Positions 36,209 through 46,933 of a stretch of DNA of 64,000 nucleotides are shown one piece after another. The notes beneath the pieces were generated by a model. The model did no database searches, was not told the DNA's origin, and was given only the letters and a program-made list of their open reading frames with translations. Source of the DNA: Alviniconcha marisindica (taxonomy: Eukaryota; Mollusca; Gastropoda; Provannidae). The translations under genes and the position numbers were made by a program. Numbering within the stretch: position 1 is the stretch's first letter; every line of letters starts with the position of its first letter. Where the stretch lies: the NCBI GenBank assembly GCA_018857735.1, contig JABMCL010002470.1:558501-622500 (forward strand), in the 5' to 3' direction.

Positions 36209-36932
36209 GGCGGCTTACTAGCGTCAAAATTACCTGCTAAATTGTGTAATTATGTGCAGATAATTACAATTACATGCATTATACGCATGTAAGCCGTTGG
36301 CATTGAGTGCCAAAAGACATATTTATTAACCATGTAGAGATAATTAGTAACTATGTTGAGATAATTAGCAATTAAATTACACTTTCCTGCTTCGCCCAAC
36401 GGCATACTAGCGTCAAAAGCACACATTTAGAAATGATCACGGACAAGGCACGCGCGAAGGACGGGCCAGTCAATGCTCAGCTCCGGTTTCGCGGCGATTT
36501 TATTGCGCGGGAATCATGTCCCCTGCAGCACAGTGGCTCTGCGTCGATTTTCAGATTATTATTTTTATTCAATAAATTGAACTTAGCAGCAAATATGACT
36601 GCACTGCGTCAAAAGTTGCGCTACGCTATCGGCAACAGTCATTGCTTAAAAGAAAACAGGAAGTGATGACAAGCCCGCGCATGCACACTTACGCTGTTTC
36701 AACATAAATTAATAATTGTGTGGATATCATTGAAATTATGTGACTTGCCGCAAGTAAGGCGTTAAAAGTAGCACGAAAGGCTCATCATTAGTAAATATGT
36801 GCAGATAATTACTAATTATATTAAGATAATTATTAATTATATCCTTTTGACGCAAGTAAGCCGTTAACTGTGTGAGGCAATTACTAATTATGTGCAGTTA
36901 ATAATTATGTCTTCTGACGCTAGTAAGCCGCC
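36209..36932. mobile_element. AT-rich MITE-like element with 21-base inverted ends
   Basis: GGCGGCTTACTAGCGTCAAA at the left pairs with TTCTGACGCTAGTAAGCCGC at the right. The interior is AT-rich and repeats motifs such as GTGCAGATAATTAC, AGTAAGCCGTT and CATACTAGCGTCAAAAG in both orientations, as if several related elements were nested. Confidence 0.68.
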
Positions 36933-37270
36933 ATACAATCTCGCTTTCGATCTCATTACTGACGTATTTTCAGTATGTAACTTGATCTTTATCGTAATAA
37001 GTCATGCCAATTAATCATCTCTTACAGGTCCATTCATCTAACTACCAAAAGCTCATTAATCTAAAACAACATGTAAACAGAACACCAAAGCAACGTCAAA
37101 GCATTTTAATAATGTAATTCACTAACTCAAAGTCAAGTCTCTCTCTCTCTGCTTGCCTTCCTGCCTGCCTGCCTGCCCCTCCCCCCCTCTCTCTCTCTCC
37201 CTCCCTCCCTTCCTCGCGCGCGCATACACATGTTCATACTATTACAAGGCAAACTTATCAGTACACTGAC

Positions 37271-37363
37271 CGAGACCGATGACCTTTCTTGGCTAATATG
37301 CCTTGCTCGCTCAAAGTCCTCAGGTGTCCACTTGGAGTATGGCTTGCTCATGAAGGCATCTGG
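37271..37363 (-). CDS. Locus B exon B14: conserved tail motif (KPYSKWTPEDFERAR)
   Basis: The exon is 93 bases, phase 0 to phase 0, with acceptor GTTCCTTTGCAG and donor TCG|GTCAGT. It encodes PDAFMSKPYSKWTPEDFERA and RHISQERSSVS. The core matches locus A exon 11b at 11 of 14 positions from PYSK to AR. Its conservation against a fast-changing background argues for a real function, perhaps docking of a partner protein (inference). Confidence 0.75.
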
Positions 37364-38321
37364 CTGCAAAGGAACAACCAAAACACATGTCTATCGCAAG
37401 CTGGACAAAAACACATTTTGATGAGCACAATTCCATCAACGATGGGCTGACAGTATTACTGATGTGCAATATTTCGAACACCTGTCGAACCTGGACCAAA
37501 ACCACGACATGCAGCTGGATGACTATTATTTTATACAATACTAGCATTAGTCACCTGACGCGTTAAATTCTCGTCTTTAACTCACAAATGTGTCACTAAC
37601 ATTGTTTGCTGCGTGCCCGTAAACGTGTCAAAAATACGCTTTGGTTACTGTGAACATCTGAGCACAACATTCGAACACCACAACAAAACATCGAACAGAA
37701 GGTACGTTAGCCTGCAACGGCACATTTATTCAACAACATAACCAGGCGATTTATTCACAAATGATAAAGGAACATGCACATTGATGCCATAGAAGAACAG
37801 CTTCTGCGGGCGCTTCGTACGCGTAGTCTTCCGATGTTCCAGCGAACGTATGGGCCGATCATTTATACCTGTGAGAGAGGACCAAGTACAGTTTAGAAGT
37901 CGTCGAGTTCATAAGCTAAGCGAAACGCACAAGCAGACGTGCCCTCTAACCAGTCTTTCGTGTTCTCTAGTCAATCTTTCCAGAATCATGCAGCAAAGAG
38001 ACCCAAAGGTTACCAAAGTCAACAACCGTTCGAAAGGAAATCAGTGTTCGAAGTTATGAACGGCCCTGTGTTGCTTGACGCGAACGTAAGTGCAGGGCAC
38101 TCTATTTCGGCTATGGGTTTCTTTAAATTGTCGCAAAATCCGCGCTTTGGTGTTTTGGGATTACTCAAGGTGGTGTCTAAAAAATACATTCACGCTTTTC
38201 CGTAGACAGATTAGCAGAAGATTGCCTCATTTTACAGGCTGGGCGCTGTGGCAGATACCACAGGAGGTGAAATCTAAGCACGAGTTTTATAATAGTTGCC
38301 TATATTGGAATGTGGTTTCGA

Positions 38322-38545
38322 ATAAACTGTAAAATGGTGCATAGTTGTATGATGTACACAGAACGTGCGCCGAGAAGGAAGCAGTTTCACGTGGCACCAG
38401 CTATGTAACAACCAAACAGTGCCGTAAGTACACCACTTCGGTGGATATCGCACTCTGTAAAGATACAATCACTAAATCAGAGTCGAATCGACTAAAACGC
38501 AGCGAACCTGTTCTGAATCAGAGAATAGAGCTATTAATATATATT
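38322..38545 (+). mobile_element. tRNA-derived SINE, copy 3 (3' half)
   Basis: It shares with the other copies the block from AATGGTGCATAGTTGTATGA through CAGTTTCACGTGGCACCAGC and TAAGTACACCACTTCGGTGG to AGAGAATAGAGCTATTAATA. The tRNA head is absent, so the copy is 5' truncated. Confidence 0.72.
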
Positions 38546-38807
38546 TTTTAAATCAATGAGAACGAACGATAATTCTTCGTAAATTATGTTGTCTGCACAG
38601 AACCCCAAGCTCATTTCTCTCACCGTTTATTCCACGTAATTCGAATTTTCGCAAATCTGACTTCGGATATAACCGTCATGCCTGACTGGATGGGAGGTTG
38701 GGGGTGAAGCCGAATATATGGCCGCGTAAAATAAAAAACCCAAGGCTGCCATGCTGCACGTGCTGAAACTTCGAACACTTTCTCTTTCAACGGTTTATAT
38801 TGCTGCT

Positions 38808-38831
38808 GACCACAAAAAAACTGCTACTCTG

Positions 38832-38881
<50 letters not shown>

Positions 38882-38905
38882 ACCACAAAAAAACTGCTAC
38901 TCTGT

Positions 38906-38962
<57 letters not shown>

Positions 38963-38981
38963 GGCGCGCGCACATCACGCA

Positions 38982-39042
<61 letters not shown>
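38808..39042. repeat. (CA)n blocks with duplicated spacer
   Basis: Three CA tracts; the first two are each preceded by GCTGACCACAAAAAAACTGC, TACTCTGTCACA, so the whole block has been duplicated. Confidence 0.92.
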
Positions 39043-40591
39043 CATACATACAGCACAGCACAACGCGCGTGCACACACACCACAGCACGCACCACAACAA
39101 AAGACAGACTGCATGTACAGGAAATGCTAAGACAACTCACTTCGACACGAAAAACCAAACAAACAAAAACAAAAACAGCTGGTCTTGTTGTCTTTCATCT
39201 CACTTCTCTTGTGTTATCCAGAGCAACAATGGTTCAAAGTCACCAAAACTGGTATGAACGTGCAAATCTAATAAAGTATATAAATATAGAAGAGAAGCAG
39301 AAAAAAGTCCAGCAAAAGCGCAAGCAGTAGTACGAACGGCTAGAGTCCAATACATACTACTAGTATGAAGCATTTGACCTTGATCACACTCAAAATATCT
39401 AAGGAAACTGCAACATAAAGGTTTAGGATACAGCCGAAGAGCCAGACGGATCATCTAACACCGATCATCACAGAGACTCGCATTCTTTCTACTGAGTCAA
39501 ATATCACATGATTTGTCCGTTATCTTCGGATCAATTAATTATCCTCAACATATAAATCAACCAATAAATGCAAGTTGTGCATGCAGAAATATATACGTAT
39601 AGCGGACTTCTTTTCCTTTTTCAGAAATACAACCGAATAACTTCAATAAGCATCTTTACATAACATTGCAGTGTCTTTCATATACATATTAAGTTGCATA
39701 CAAAGTTGTACAGCTTTTCTGTATTGTCACAAATATGCGGCTTGCTGTCAAGGGCGCATCCTACATGGCTTTGTAGCCGACACAACGAAGGCTCTGCTCA
39801 GTTGAGACTGGAGGGTGGGTAGGGGGTGGGGCACCCGGGGTGGGGTGGGGGGACGGGAAGGGGGGGGGAGGGAGGTGGGGTTCGATCTTTGGTTGGTGTT
39901 CGAAGTATTGCACATCTGATCTAACCTAATCTAATAGCCTACTATAAAATGCGATGTCGAACATTATGTCGAATACGAGTGAAATGCAGACATTCGGATA
40001 TGCGTGCCTGGATTCCAGATGTCGGGGAGCATCATGAACTGCGTGGGCGGAAAGAGGTGACGTCAGCAGTTCAACACCTGAAGGCGACGGGCTCGGGAAA
40101 CATGGGCTCAGACTCCTAGTTCACCTGTAGACTTGTCCGCGTCAGTGAATGTGTTCATGAATGAATGCTACAAGAAGCCTGTCTCATTCATGCAAACTTA
40201 CTAGTAACTCGGCCTTAAAGTACAACTGTAAATTTTTCTATGCTGTATTTCATTACGTACTGAAACACGAAAAGTTGAACACTATTGTCTACAGCTTCTT
40301 CATTTGCACCTTAGCGTAAACTGACCACCTATCTACATGCAGGCATTTTTACTACAGTAAATACTCCCACACTGAAGACGGAAGGCCCATCTAACCAGTT
40401 CTAGCCCTTTGCAAAACAGCTGGAGGGTGTCGGCAGAGAACGCCAGCTAAACCTTCCTCAGTTCTGGCAGCGACAACGGAACATTTTCTGTGTCTTCTAT
40501 CGTACCTGCCGCCGTCACGTGTTAAGTATGACACAGCGCTTTAGAAAATCCCCGATCTATTGTTATCATTATCGACTGTTCACTCCTTGGA

Positions 40592-40668
40592 TGAGCCGGC
40601 GCATTCTGACCAAGTGGATGTATCATCAATGCGGTAGGCGAGGGTTCGATCCTCGCAAAGATATGGTC
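40592..40668 (+). other. tRNA-like sequence with intact B box
   Basis: GAGGGTTCGATCCTCGC is a perfect T-arm, preceded by a poor A-box region (CAAGTGGATGTATCATC). The acceptor stem does not pair convincingly, so it is a tRNA relic or a different SINE head. Confidence 0.4.
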
Positions 40669-41814
40669 AGATTTCATCTTTGATGTCCGACGCAGATTCT
40701 CCGGCTAGCTGTCAGTAATTTCCTTTTGTTTGCCCCCCCCCCCACCCCCACCGCCCCTTTCCCCCCCACCTCAACCTAGGCAAAGGCCAATTCACTTGTA
40801 ACTATGGGAGGGAGCTCAGCTTAGAACCCTCTGCTGTCTTCGTACTCGTAGCGCCCTATTGTGTGCTTCATGGCCATCACAGACGAAACGCTTAAAATAG
40901 CTGGGAAATTCTGGCCCCATTCTCTGAGGAAGGGCAGCTTCCACAGAGTCACGCTACCCAACAGCCAGTCCCTCACACTGATGGAACCACTATACAGAAC
41001 TGTGACAACGTCTCTTCGTCGTTCACGTACGTACGCCTGAGCTCGGCCGGGTCTTTTCATTTCATCCGGACTATGTTTAGACACCGCGTAAACCACCCTC
41101 AGACGAAGGCCAGGGGAAGATGTCTATTGCCCGAACGTGTGTTCGAATCCACATCCTCTCGATTCCGACTCCCAGCGATCACCAATCAGCCACGCCACCT
41201 CCCGGAACAGAAATCCACTGTGATCTTAACTCCCTTTAGGTGTGACTGACTAGAAATCAATGTCGACTGTCCTTTCCTCTAGAATAATGACAGTGACTGG
41301 AAAGCCATTCTGACTTCTGTCACTAATTTAAGGAATGTAATTGCTGGGAAATCCGTTCTGGATTACATTCCTTCTAGGAATGTGACAGTGGAAAGCAATT
41401 CTAATTTTTTTATCTTCGTAGGAGCGAGACAATGACCGGTATGGAATTTATACTTGCCTGTTTCTGGGCGTGGGACAGATATGCGCGCTTTCATCAAGGT
41501 TGATACATTACAGATAAACTGACGTATGCTGGCTTTCAAGACTGTTCCGTTAAGTATGCTGGTTTGGAGCACGTTGTACTAAGTATCAACGCATGTTTGC
41601 TGGCAGAATTCGAGACAGTTCCTTTGTTCTTTTGAGGAGCATGGTAACTGCATTTTTTCCAAAACATTTCCATTGTTGTTTTGCAGGAAGGAGGCTGGAC
41701 TGAGCACAGCAACTTAATTTACCTTTTCGCTTGCTCCGTCTTTCTGCGAGCGTACAGTTCCGACATCTTCATACAATACAGAGAAAAATCCTGTTCGTGA
41801 GACAGTGGAAACGT

Positions 41815-41836
41815 TTATTTATTTTTATTTGATTTT
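41815..41836 (-). terminator. Candidate poly(A) signal cluster on the minus strand
   Basis: The minus strand reads two overlapping AATAAA hexamers here. This would suit a short locus B transcript that retains the intron after exon B13 and stops at 42343, about 510 bases upstream. Weak evidence: AATAAA is frequent in AT-rich DNA. Confidence 0.25.
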
Positions 41837-42537
41837 AGTAATACCCAGTATTTCGTCTTACTGTAAAGTTCGTAGAGTATGTCAGTCTGCGAAAAAGGCA
41901 TATTGCGCTCTATTTTACGGCACATACAAAATAAGTTCCTTTCACGTTTTCTTGTTAGAGGGCACTAGTAATCTCAGGAAATAAAGCTTTAAGGCTGAAA
42001 GTATACTTAATAAGGGGAACCTGTTGGTAGATGCCTCGTGAAATCGGGATACGTCACACAATCATAATAGCACAACTAGCATAAACGCTACAGCTGGCCA
42101 GGTATAGAACCCATTCAAACGCCCGTGCTAAAGCCATCCTTAATTCAGACAACTGCCTATTTCACAATTAGTTTTCGATGTTCCCAACACTAAAAAGGGA
42201 ATCTTTTCCTTCCTCCCAAGAGATCTCTCACACCCCGTTTTTGTTCTTCTTCTCACAACACATCAGCTGGACATGGGGGTTCTAGTCCAAGATGGTGACC
42301 TCAAAGGTGGGTTATCCATCGCTGCTCAATGCTGTACCTACCTTAATTTAGCTGCTCCGCCGCGGCGCACTTCTCCGCCCAGGCCACCACCATGGAACCG
42401 AGGGAAACCTCTTCGCTCACCTCCGCCCGTCCCCTCAGCGCCGGTGCCTCCACTTCCGGGCGCGTGCGGGGACGGGGTACGCGGGGGCTCGTAGGCCGGT
42501 AGTTGGCGGTTTCCGGATGCGGAAACCAGGCACTCAC

Positions 42538-42876
42538 CCTGGGGGGGTTTGGGGGAGGTGGGACGGTCGCACCACGTTCTCTCTGTGGTGCCAGTCTCCT
42601 TCTGGCAACAAGGAAGTGTCTTGGCAGGGGCTGAGGGCGGGGCCGGGGCCGGGGCTGGGGCCGGGGCCGGAGCCGGGGCCGGGGCGGGAGCTGGGGCTTG
42701 TGCTGGTTGGAGGGAATGCCGCTCTCTTCTGCAGACTTTCTGGCCCACATCACTATCATGGGTCCAAGGTAGCTCTCGGAGCTGGCCGTCAGGAAGGGGC
42801 TGTCCACAGACAAGAGGGCTTCACCCTCCGAGTCCGAGTGGCTGTTGGTTATGTTTTGGGCTGCACGACTAGATAT
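42538..42876 (-). CDS. Locus B exon B13: unique segment, Arg-Pro repeat, Pro-rich end
   Basis: The exon is 339 bases, phase 0 to phase 0, with acceptor TTTTCGACAG and donor AGG|GTGAGT. It encodes 113 residues: ISSRAAQNITNSHSDSEGEA, SSESYLGPMIVMWARKSAEE, an (RP) repeat of about 20 residues, and a Pro-rich end. Intron retention would add about 65 residues and stop at TAA (42343-42345); that extension contains MVVAWAEKCAAAE, a near copy of MIVMWARKSAEE. The acceptor lies inside the first unit of a degenerate minisatellite. Confidence 0.7.
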
Positions 42877-43262
42877 CTGTCGAAAATTCAAACAGGGCAC
42901 GGGTGTCAGAAGAAAATACAAGAGTGGTTTAGACTACAGCGGGGACAAGTGTTTTAGAGTAGACTAGACATATGTCCTTTAGAACCGGGCAAACTCTAAT
43001 AACAGTACACGAAAACAGGACAGGGGCATTATCAGAATAGTCTAAACATCGGTCGTTTTAAACAGAGCACACGCGTTTCTAGTGGACTAGAATAGAAAGC
43101 AGTCGCTTGAAAAAGGGCAATAGTGCTACAAAAACAGACTAGCTATCTCTCGCTAATAACAGGACAGTATTGGTACTAGACTAGTCTCAACATAGAACGC
43201 ACGTGTTTTGGGTAGACTGGAAACTAGTCGTTTAAAACAGGGCACAAGAGTTATAAAAGTAC
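42866..43262. repeat. Degenerate tandem repeat of about 45-60 bases
   Basis: Units begin GACTAGA(T/C)AT or similar and contain GTCG(T/A)...AAAC(A/C)GGGCAC (42868, 42962, 43043, 43088, 43137, 43176, 43216). About seven copies, strongly diverged. The first unit holds the acceptor of exon B13. Confidence 0.6.
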
Positions 43263-43608
43263 ATTCCTCCAGAAAATCCATTAATTCGTCATACATCCCT
43301 CGGCTGCGCTTTAAAGAACAAGAAAGAAAACAGATTTCACCCACGGATCCCTGAGAAGACAATTCAAGAAGACAAGAAGATACCCAACTCATAAATCCCC
43401 TTCACTCTCTTCATTAACTGTACGACCCTTCACGGAAAAGACAGCAAGAGAGTGGTCGGAATAGATACGAGGGATGTCCCGAAACGAATGATCAAATGCT
43501 GATAATATCAAAACAATGAAATCGCGGGTCTGCCTTCAGAACTTTTGCGACTCGGACATGTTACATTTTTTCTTCCTTCGCGGTGTCTTGGGCGACGCGC
43601 GGTTGTTT

Positions 43609-43652
43609 GAGGGGGAGGGGGGGGGGGGGTCTTGGGGGGGGGGGGGGGTCTT
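43609..43652. repeat. G-rich tract with duplicated GTCTTG
   Basis: Two G runs of 10 or more separated by GTCTTG; a quadruplex candidate in the intron between exons B12 and B13. Confidence 0.85.
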
Positions 43653-44554
43653 GCAAAGGAAGAAGAGAAAGAAAAAGAGAGAGAGAAAAAGATATCATAT
43701 ACACAAGACTTTGCGCACACAAGCATTATGATTACCAGTAAAGAATAAAGGAAACACGAATAAAGCATTACGAATAGCAAGTAAGGAAATAAAGACATTA
43801 AATGTTATTTATTAATTGCATTTTAACGTCTTTTCAATCGCACTGGGTCACTTCTGGACGATCAAATTCTGTCATAATCAATGCACATTTCAAAACTCTT
43901 AGTCTTATATGTATACCCTATTTCTAAAATAAATTTAAAAAATCAGTCCATACACAAATATAAAACAAAGCACGCACACACAAATATCAAAACAAACAAA
44001 AAAGAAGAAAAAGTAAAGAACAAAACAATTCTCGAAGAGTTAGTTCTTTCAATACTGCCGTTGTTTAGAAAAGGCGAACGGTGGTAACGTAGACGATTCC
44101 GTCTAAATAAGTGATACCAGATTAACGAAAAATATGAAAAAGGAATGGTCACAAACAATAACGATGATTTAAAAAAGTTATATAAATGCTTAAAAACTTA
44201 AAAAGGAGAAAACAAAACAAAACAAAAAAACGGGGGAAAAGCTTTAAAGCTTCACATACTATCTACCAACTCAACAAGATGTATAAAAAAAATAAAAAAG
44301 CCTAGCTGTGACCAAAAAAAAAAAAAAAAAAAAGGAAACGGGCATTAGCAGACATATAACAAGACAGAAAGAGGAGCAGGACTAGGTACAGGAATAGGAC
44401 AGGAGAAAGAAATCAAATGGCAGCCCTCAGATTTCAGACAGGAGGGGGTCTTCGGTTTACCTTTGGGGACACTAAATGTGGGCCCAAATCAGACTCATAA
44501 AGACGAGAAGAAAAAAAGCAGACAAAAAACGAACCATTCAAATAACAATAGAAC

Positions 44555-44556
44555 AG

Positions 44557-44630
<74 letters not shown>

Positions 44631-44646
44631 CAGAGACAGACAGACA
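44555..44646. repeat. (GA)n then (GACAGA)n microsatellite
   Basis: Simple sequence in the intron between exons B12 and B13, followed by A-rich DNA to the left (44160-44340). Confidence 0.93.
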
Positions 44647-44842
44647 TAGTATTCACATAGGTGACCTTCAAACATTTTATCTATACTGATCACTTAAATA
44701 ACATGGCCAGATCTGTGCAACAACTCGATGTTTTTAATAAGACAATTGGTTCGATACGGAAAGAAACGAACCCACGTAATCGTTGTTGGAAAGGGGCTAT
44801 AACCTCCACAACGAATAAACACTGTCAGATAAAGAAAATTAC

Positions 44843-45082
44843 GTGTCTCGAAGGAATACGAACCCCTTGCGTCGTCGGTCCCGACGACGCCTGAACTGTT
44901 GAGGCCACCGGGGTTTCAGGTTCAGACACCTCCGAGTTCACGTTCATGTTTTTCCCGTGTGAGCTGCCTTTTCTCTTTTTCTTGCTGTCCTCTTTCTCCT
45001 TTTTCTTGCTGTCCTCTTTCTTCTTTTTCTTTGGGTCGTCTTTTTTACCACCTTTTTTTGCATCCTTTTTGTCTCCTTTATC
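44843..45082 (-). CDS. Locus B exon B12: Lys block with Ser/Thr end
   Basis: The exon is 240 bases, phase 0 to phase 0, with acceptor CTTGTGTTACAG. It encodes 80 residues: DKGDKKDAKKGGKKDDPKK, two EDSKKK units, then NMNVNSEVSEPETPVASTV and GPTTQGVRIPSRH. The donor CAC|GTAATT is weak. A phase-1 alternative at GTATTC just inside is possible but would not fit exon B13. Confidence 0.65.
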
Positions 45083-45280
45083 CTGTAACACAAGAGCAAA
45101 ACCAATGTTACTGTTGTGCAGTCTACACTCAACTTTGGACATTTATAGGCGTCATTCATAGATTGCACATATCCTGCAACATCTATTATCCATTAGCATG
45201 CTCATGCTCATTGAAATAAAAAATAAAAAATCGTATGCTTGTCGGTTTTAATTTTGTGTGGTTCGTGTGGCGCCTTTTAA

Positions 45281-45306
45281 CGCGCGCGCGCGCGCGCGCG
45301 CGCGTG

Positions 45307-45354
<48 letters not shown>

Positions 45355-45385
45355 TGGTGTGTGTGTGTGTGTGTGTGGTGTGTGG
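45281..45385. repeat. (GC)n, (GCGT)n and (GT)n microsatellite
   Basis: A pure alternating GC tract of about 24 bases leads into GCGT units; strong Z-DNA-forming potential. Confidence 0.93.
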
Positions 45386-46216
45386 AGGGGAGAAGGGGTG
45401 GACGGACAATTTTTACATTGTCTGAGCTTTTGTAAGCAGACTATTGTGGATCCTAGTGTTGAAGCGACTTCCGTGCGACAAGTTTTCATTAGACTCTGAA
45501 ATGCAATGCTAAAAAAAGAAAGAAAAAAAAAAAAGAAAAAAAAGAATTACGATCTTGTTTAATATTAGCTGTTATATACTTTGTTTAAAAATCCAAAGAG
45601 GAACTACTGTAAAAAATACATTAAAAAAAAAGAAGTGTTTTAGTTTCTATACTGAGACAGTAATCTTAAATTTGCGTCCATATTGTATGAAGAAACGTGT
45701 ACATAGTTAAACTGATCATTATTTTATAACTGATCTTGGTGTTCGTTGTGTATTGCTTACTAATTTGTATACATAAATTAAACGTGACCAAGAAATATTC
45801 CTGTGCGCATTTTTCATCACACTTACCAAAATATATCCTCCTATCGTGTCCGCGCAGACGTTGGTCTTATTGTGTGTTGTTTGTTTTAAATCACCCCTCC
45901 TCCTCCGCCATGTTTCTTGTGTCAACGATTCGTCGTTTTACGACTGGTGTGAATGTGTAAGTGAATGTAGTTGGAAGCTTGACAAATTCGTTGCGAATCT
46001 ATTACTTGACGGTGCATTTGCATTCTATTCCTGTGTGTCTTGAACCTGAGATTGGATGGCTTGTGCTTCACCCTGATATGAACTTTCACGGTTGACTCGG
46101 TGTTAAATGTTATTAAGAATCTCTCTCTCTCTCTCCCTCTCTCTCCCCCTCCTTCCCTCTCGCACTGTTGCCACAAGAACAATCAACCATCAAAATACGC
46201 ACATGAGCATACTTAC

Positions 46217-46540
46217 ATCATTTTTCCCTTTCTTGTCATCTTTCTTGTCTTTTTTTTCATTCTTGTCTTTCTTGTCCTTTTTGTCTTTCTTGTCTTTCTT
46301 GTCTCCCTTTTTGTCTTTCTTATCCCCTTTCTTGTCCTTCTTGGCATCTTTGTCATCCTTCTTCTCACCATCTCCCTTCTTGCCACCTTTCTTCTTCTTT
46401 TCTTTTTTCTTTTTGTCGGATGAGTCCGCTGTGCTCTCAGCTGTCGTCCCCTCGCTCTTGCTTGTGTCTTTTTCATCTTTCTTCTCGTCAGCCTCTTTCT
46501 TCTTTTTGTCCTCTTCAGTTTCGGCACCTTTGCCGGTAGC
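46217..46540 (-). CDS. Locus B exon B11: Lys/Asp block
   Basis: The exon is 324 bases, phase 0 to phase 0, with acceptor CTGTCGACAG and donor GAT|GTAAGT. It encodes 108 residues. An opening ATGKGAETEEDKKKKEADEK and a Ser/Thr island (SEGTTAESTADSS) are followed by tandem DKK and DKKG units (9-18 base periods). It resembles exon 14 of locus A in composition, but repeat convergence cannot be excluded. The opposite strand reads as an artefactual Phe/Leu/Ser frame. Confidence 0.75.
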
Positions 46541-46864
46541 CTGTCGACAGGTACAAAAATGCACACATACGATTAATAACAACACCCAGAACTGACCTTT
46601 AAAGGAGAATCAAGGTCAAACACAAATAAACGGTCAAATGAATTCGGGTCGTGAGTGGTATACATTTTCGACTGAATTATCTTTAACAAAAGTTCACATT
46701 TCAGTAGACGGACTGATGCATCCCTTAAAATCTGGCCGAAACAGCCAGAGTACTCGGCTGTTTCATACCGTATGTGCCCATACCATCGGGCAAAAATCGA
46801 AATGTCTTCTTTAGATATCAGCTGACCCCCAGGCTGAACACTGTGATACCTTAACACTCCTCAC

Positions 46865-46933
46865 CGTTGTTTCTTTGGCTGTTTCCGTTGTGGCGGTCCC
46901 TGCCGGCTTGTCGGCTGCTGGCGCCTGGTCTTT
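46865..46933 (-). CDS. Locus B exon B10: Ala/Thr/Lys tail segment
   Basis: The exon is 69 bases, phase 0 to phase 0, with acceptor CAGTTGCAG and donor ACG|GTGAGG. It encodes KDQAPAADKPAGTATTE and TAKETT. Low complexity, no recognised motif. Confidence 0.68.

Larger units (their letters stand above)
37364..42537. other. Intron or intergenic stretch between locus B exons B14 and B13
   Basis: It holds SINE copy 3, CA blocks, G/C-rich runs (39812-39880, 40733-40775) and tRNA-like relics (40592-40668; a second weak one near 41135-41180). A 91-codon minus frame at 40821-41096 has no splice or homology support. Confidence 0.4.

Noticed and set aside
40592..40668. Functional tRNA gene
   Set aside because: The B box is perfect, but the A box and acceptor stem do not fit; reported only as a tRNA-like relic.
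46100..46595. Plus frames rich in Phe/Leu/Ser
   Set aside because: Antisense shadow of the Lys/Asp-rich exon B11.
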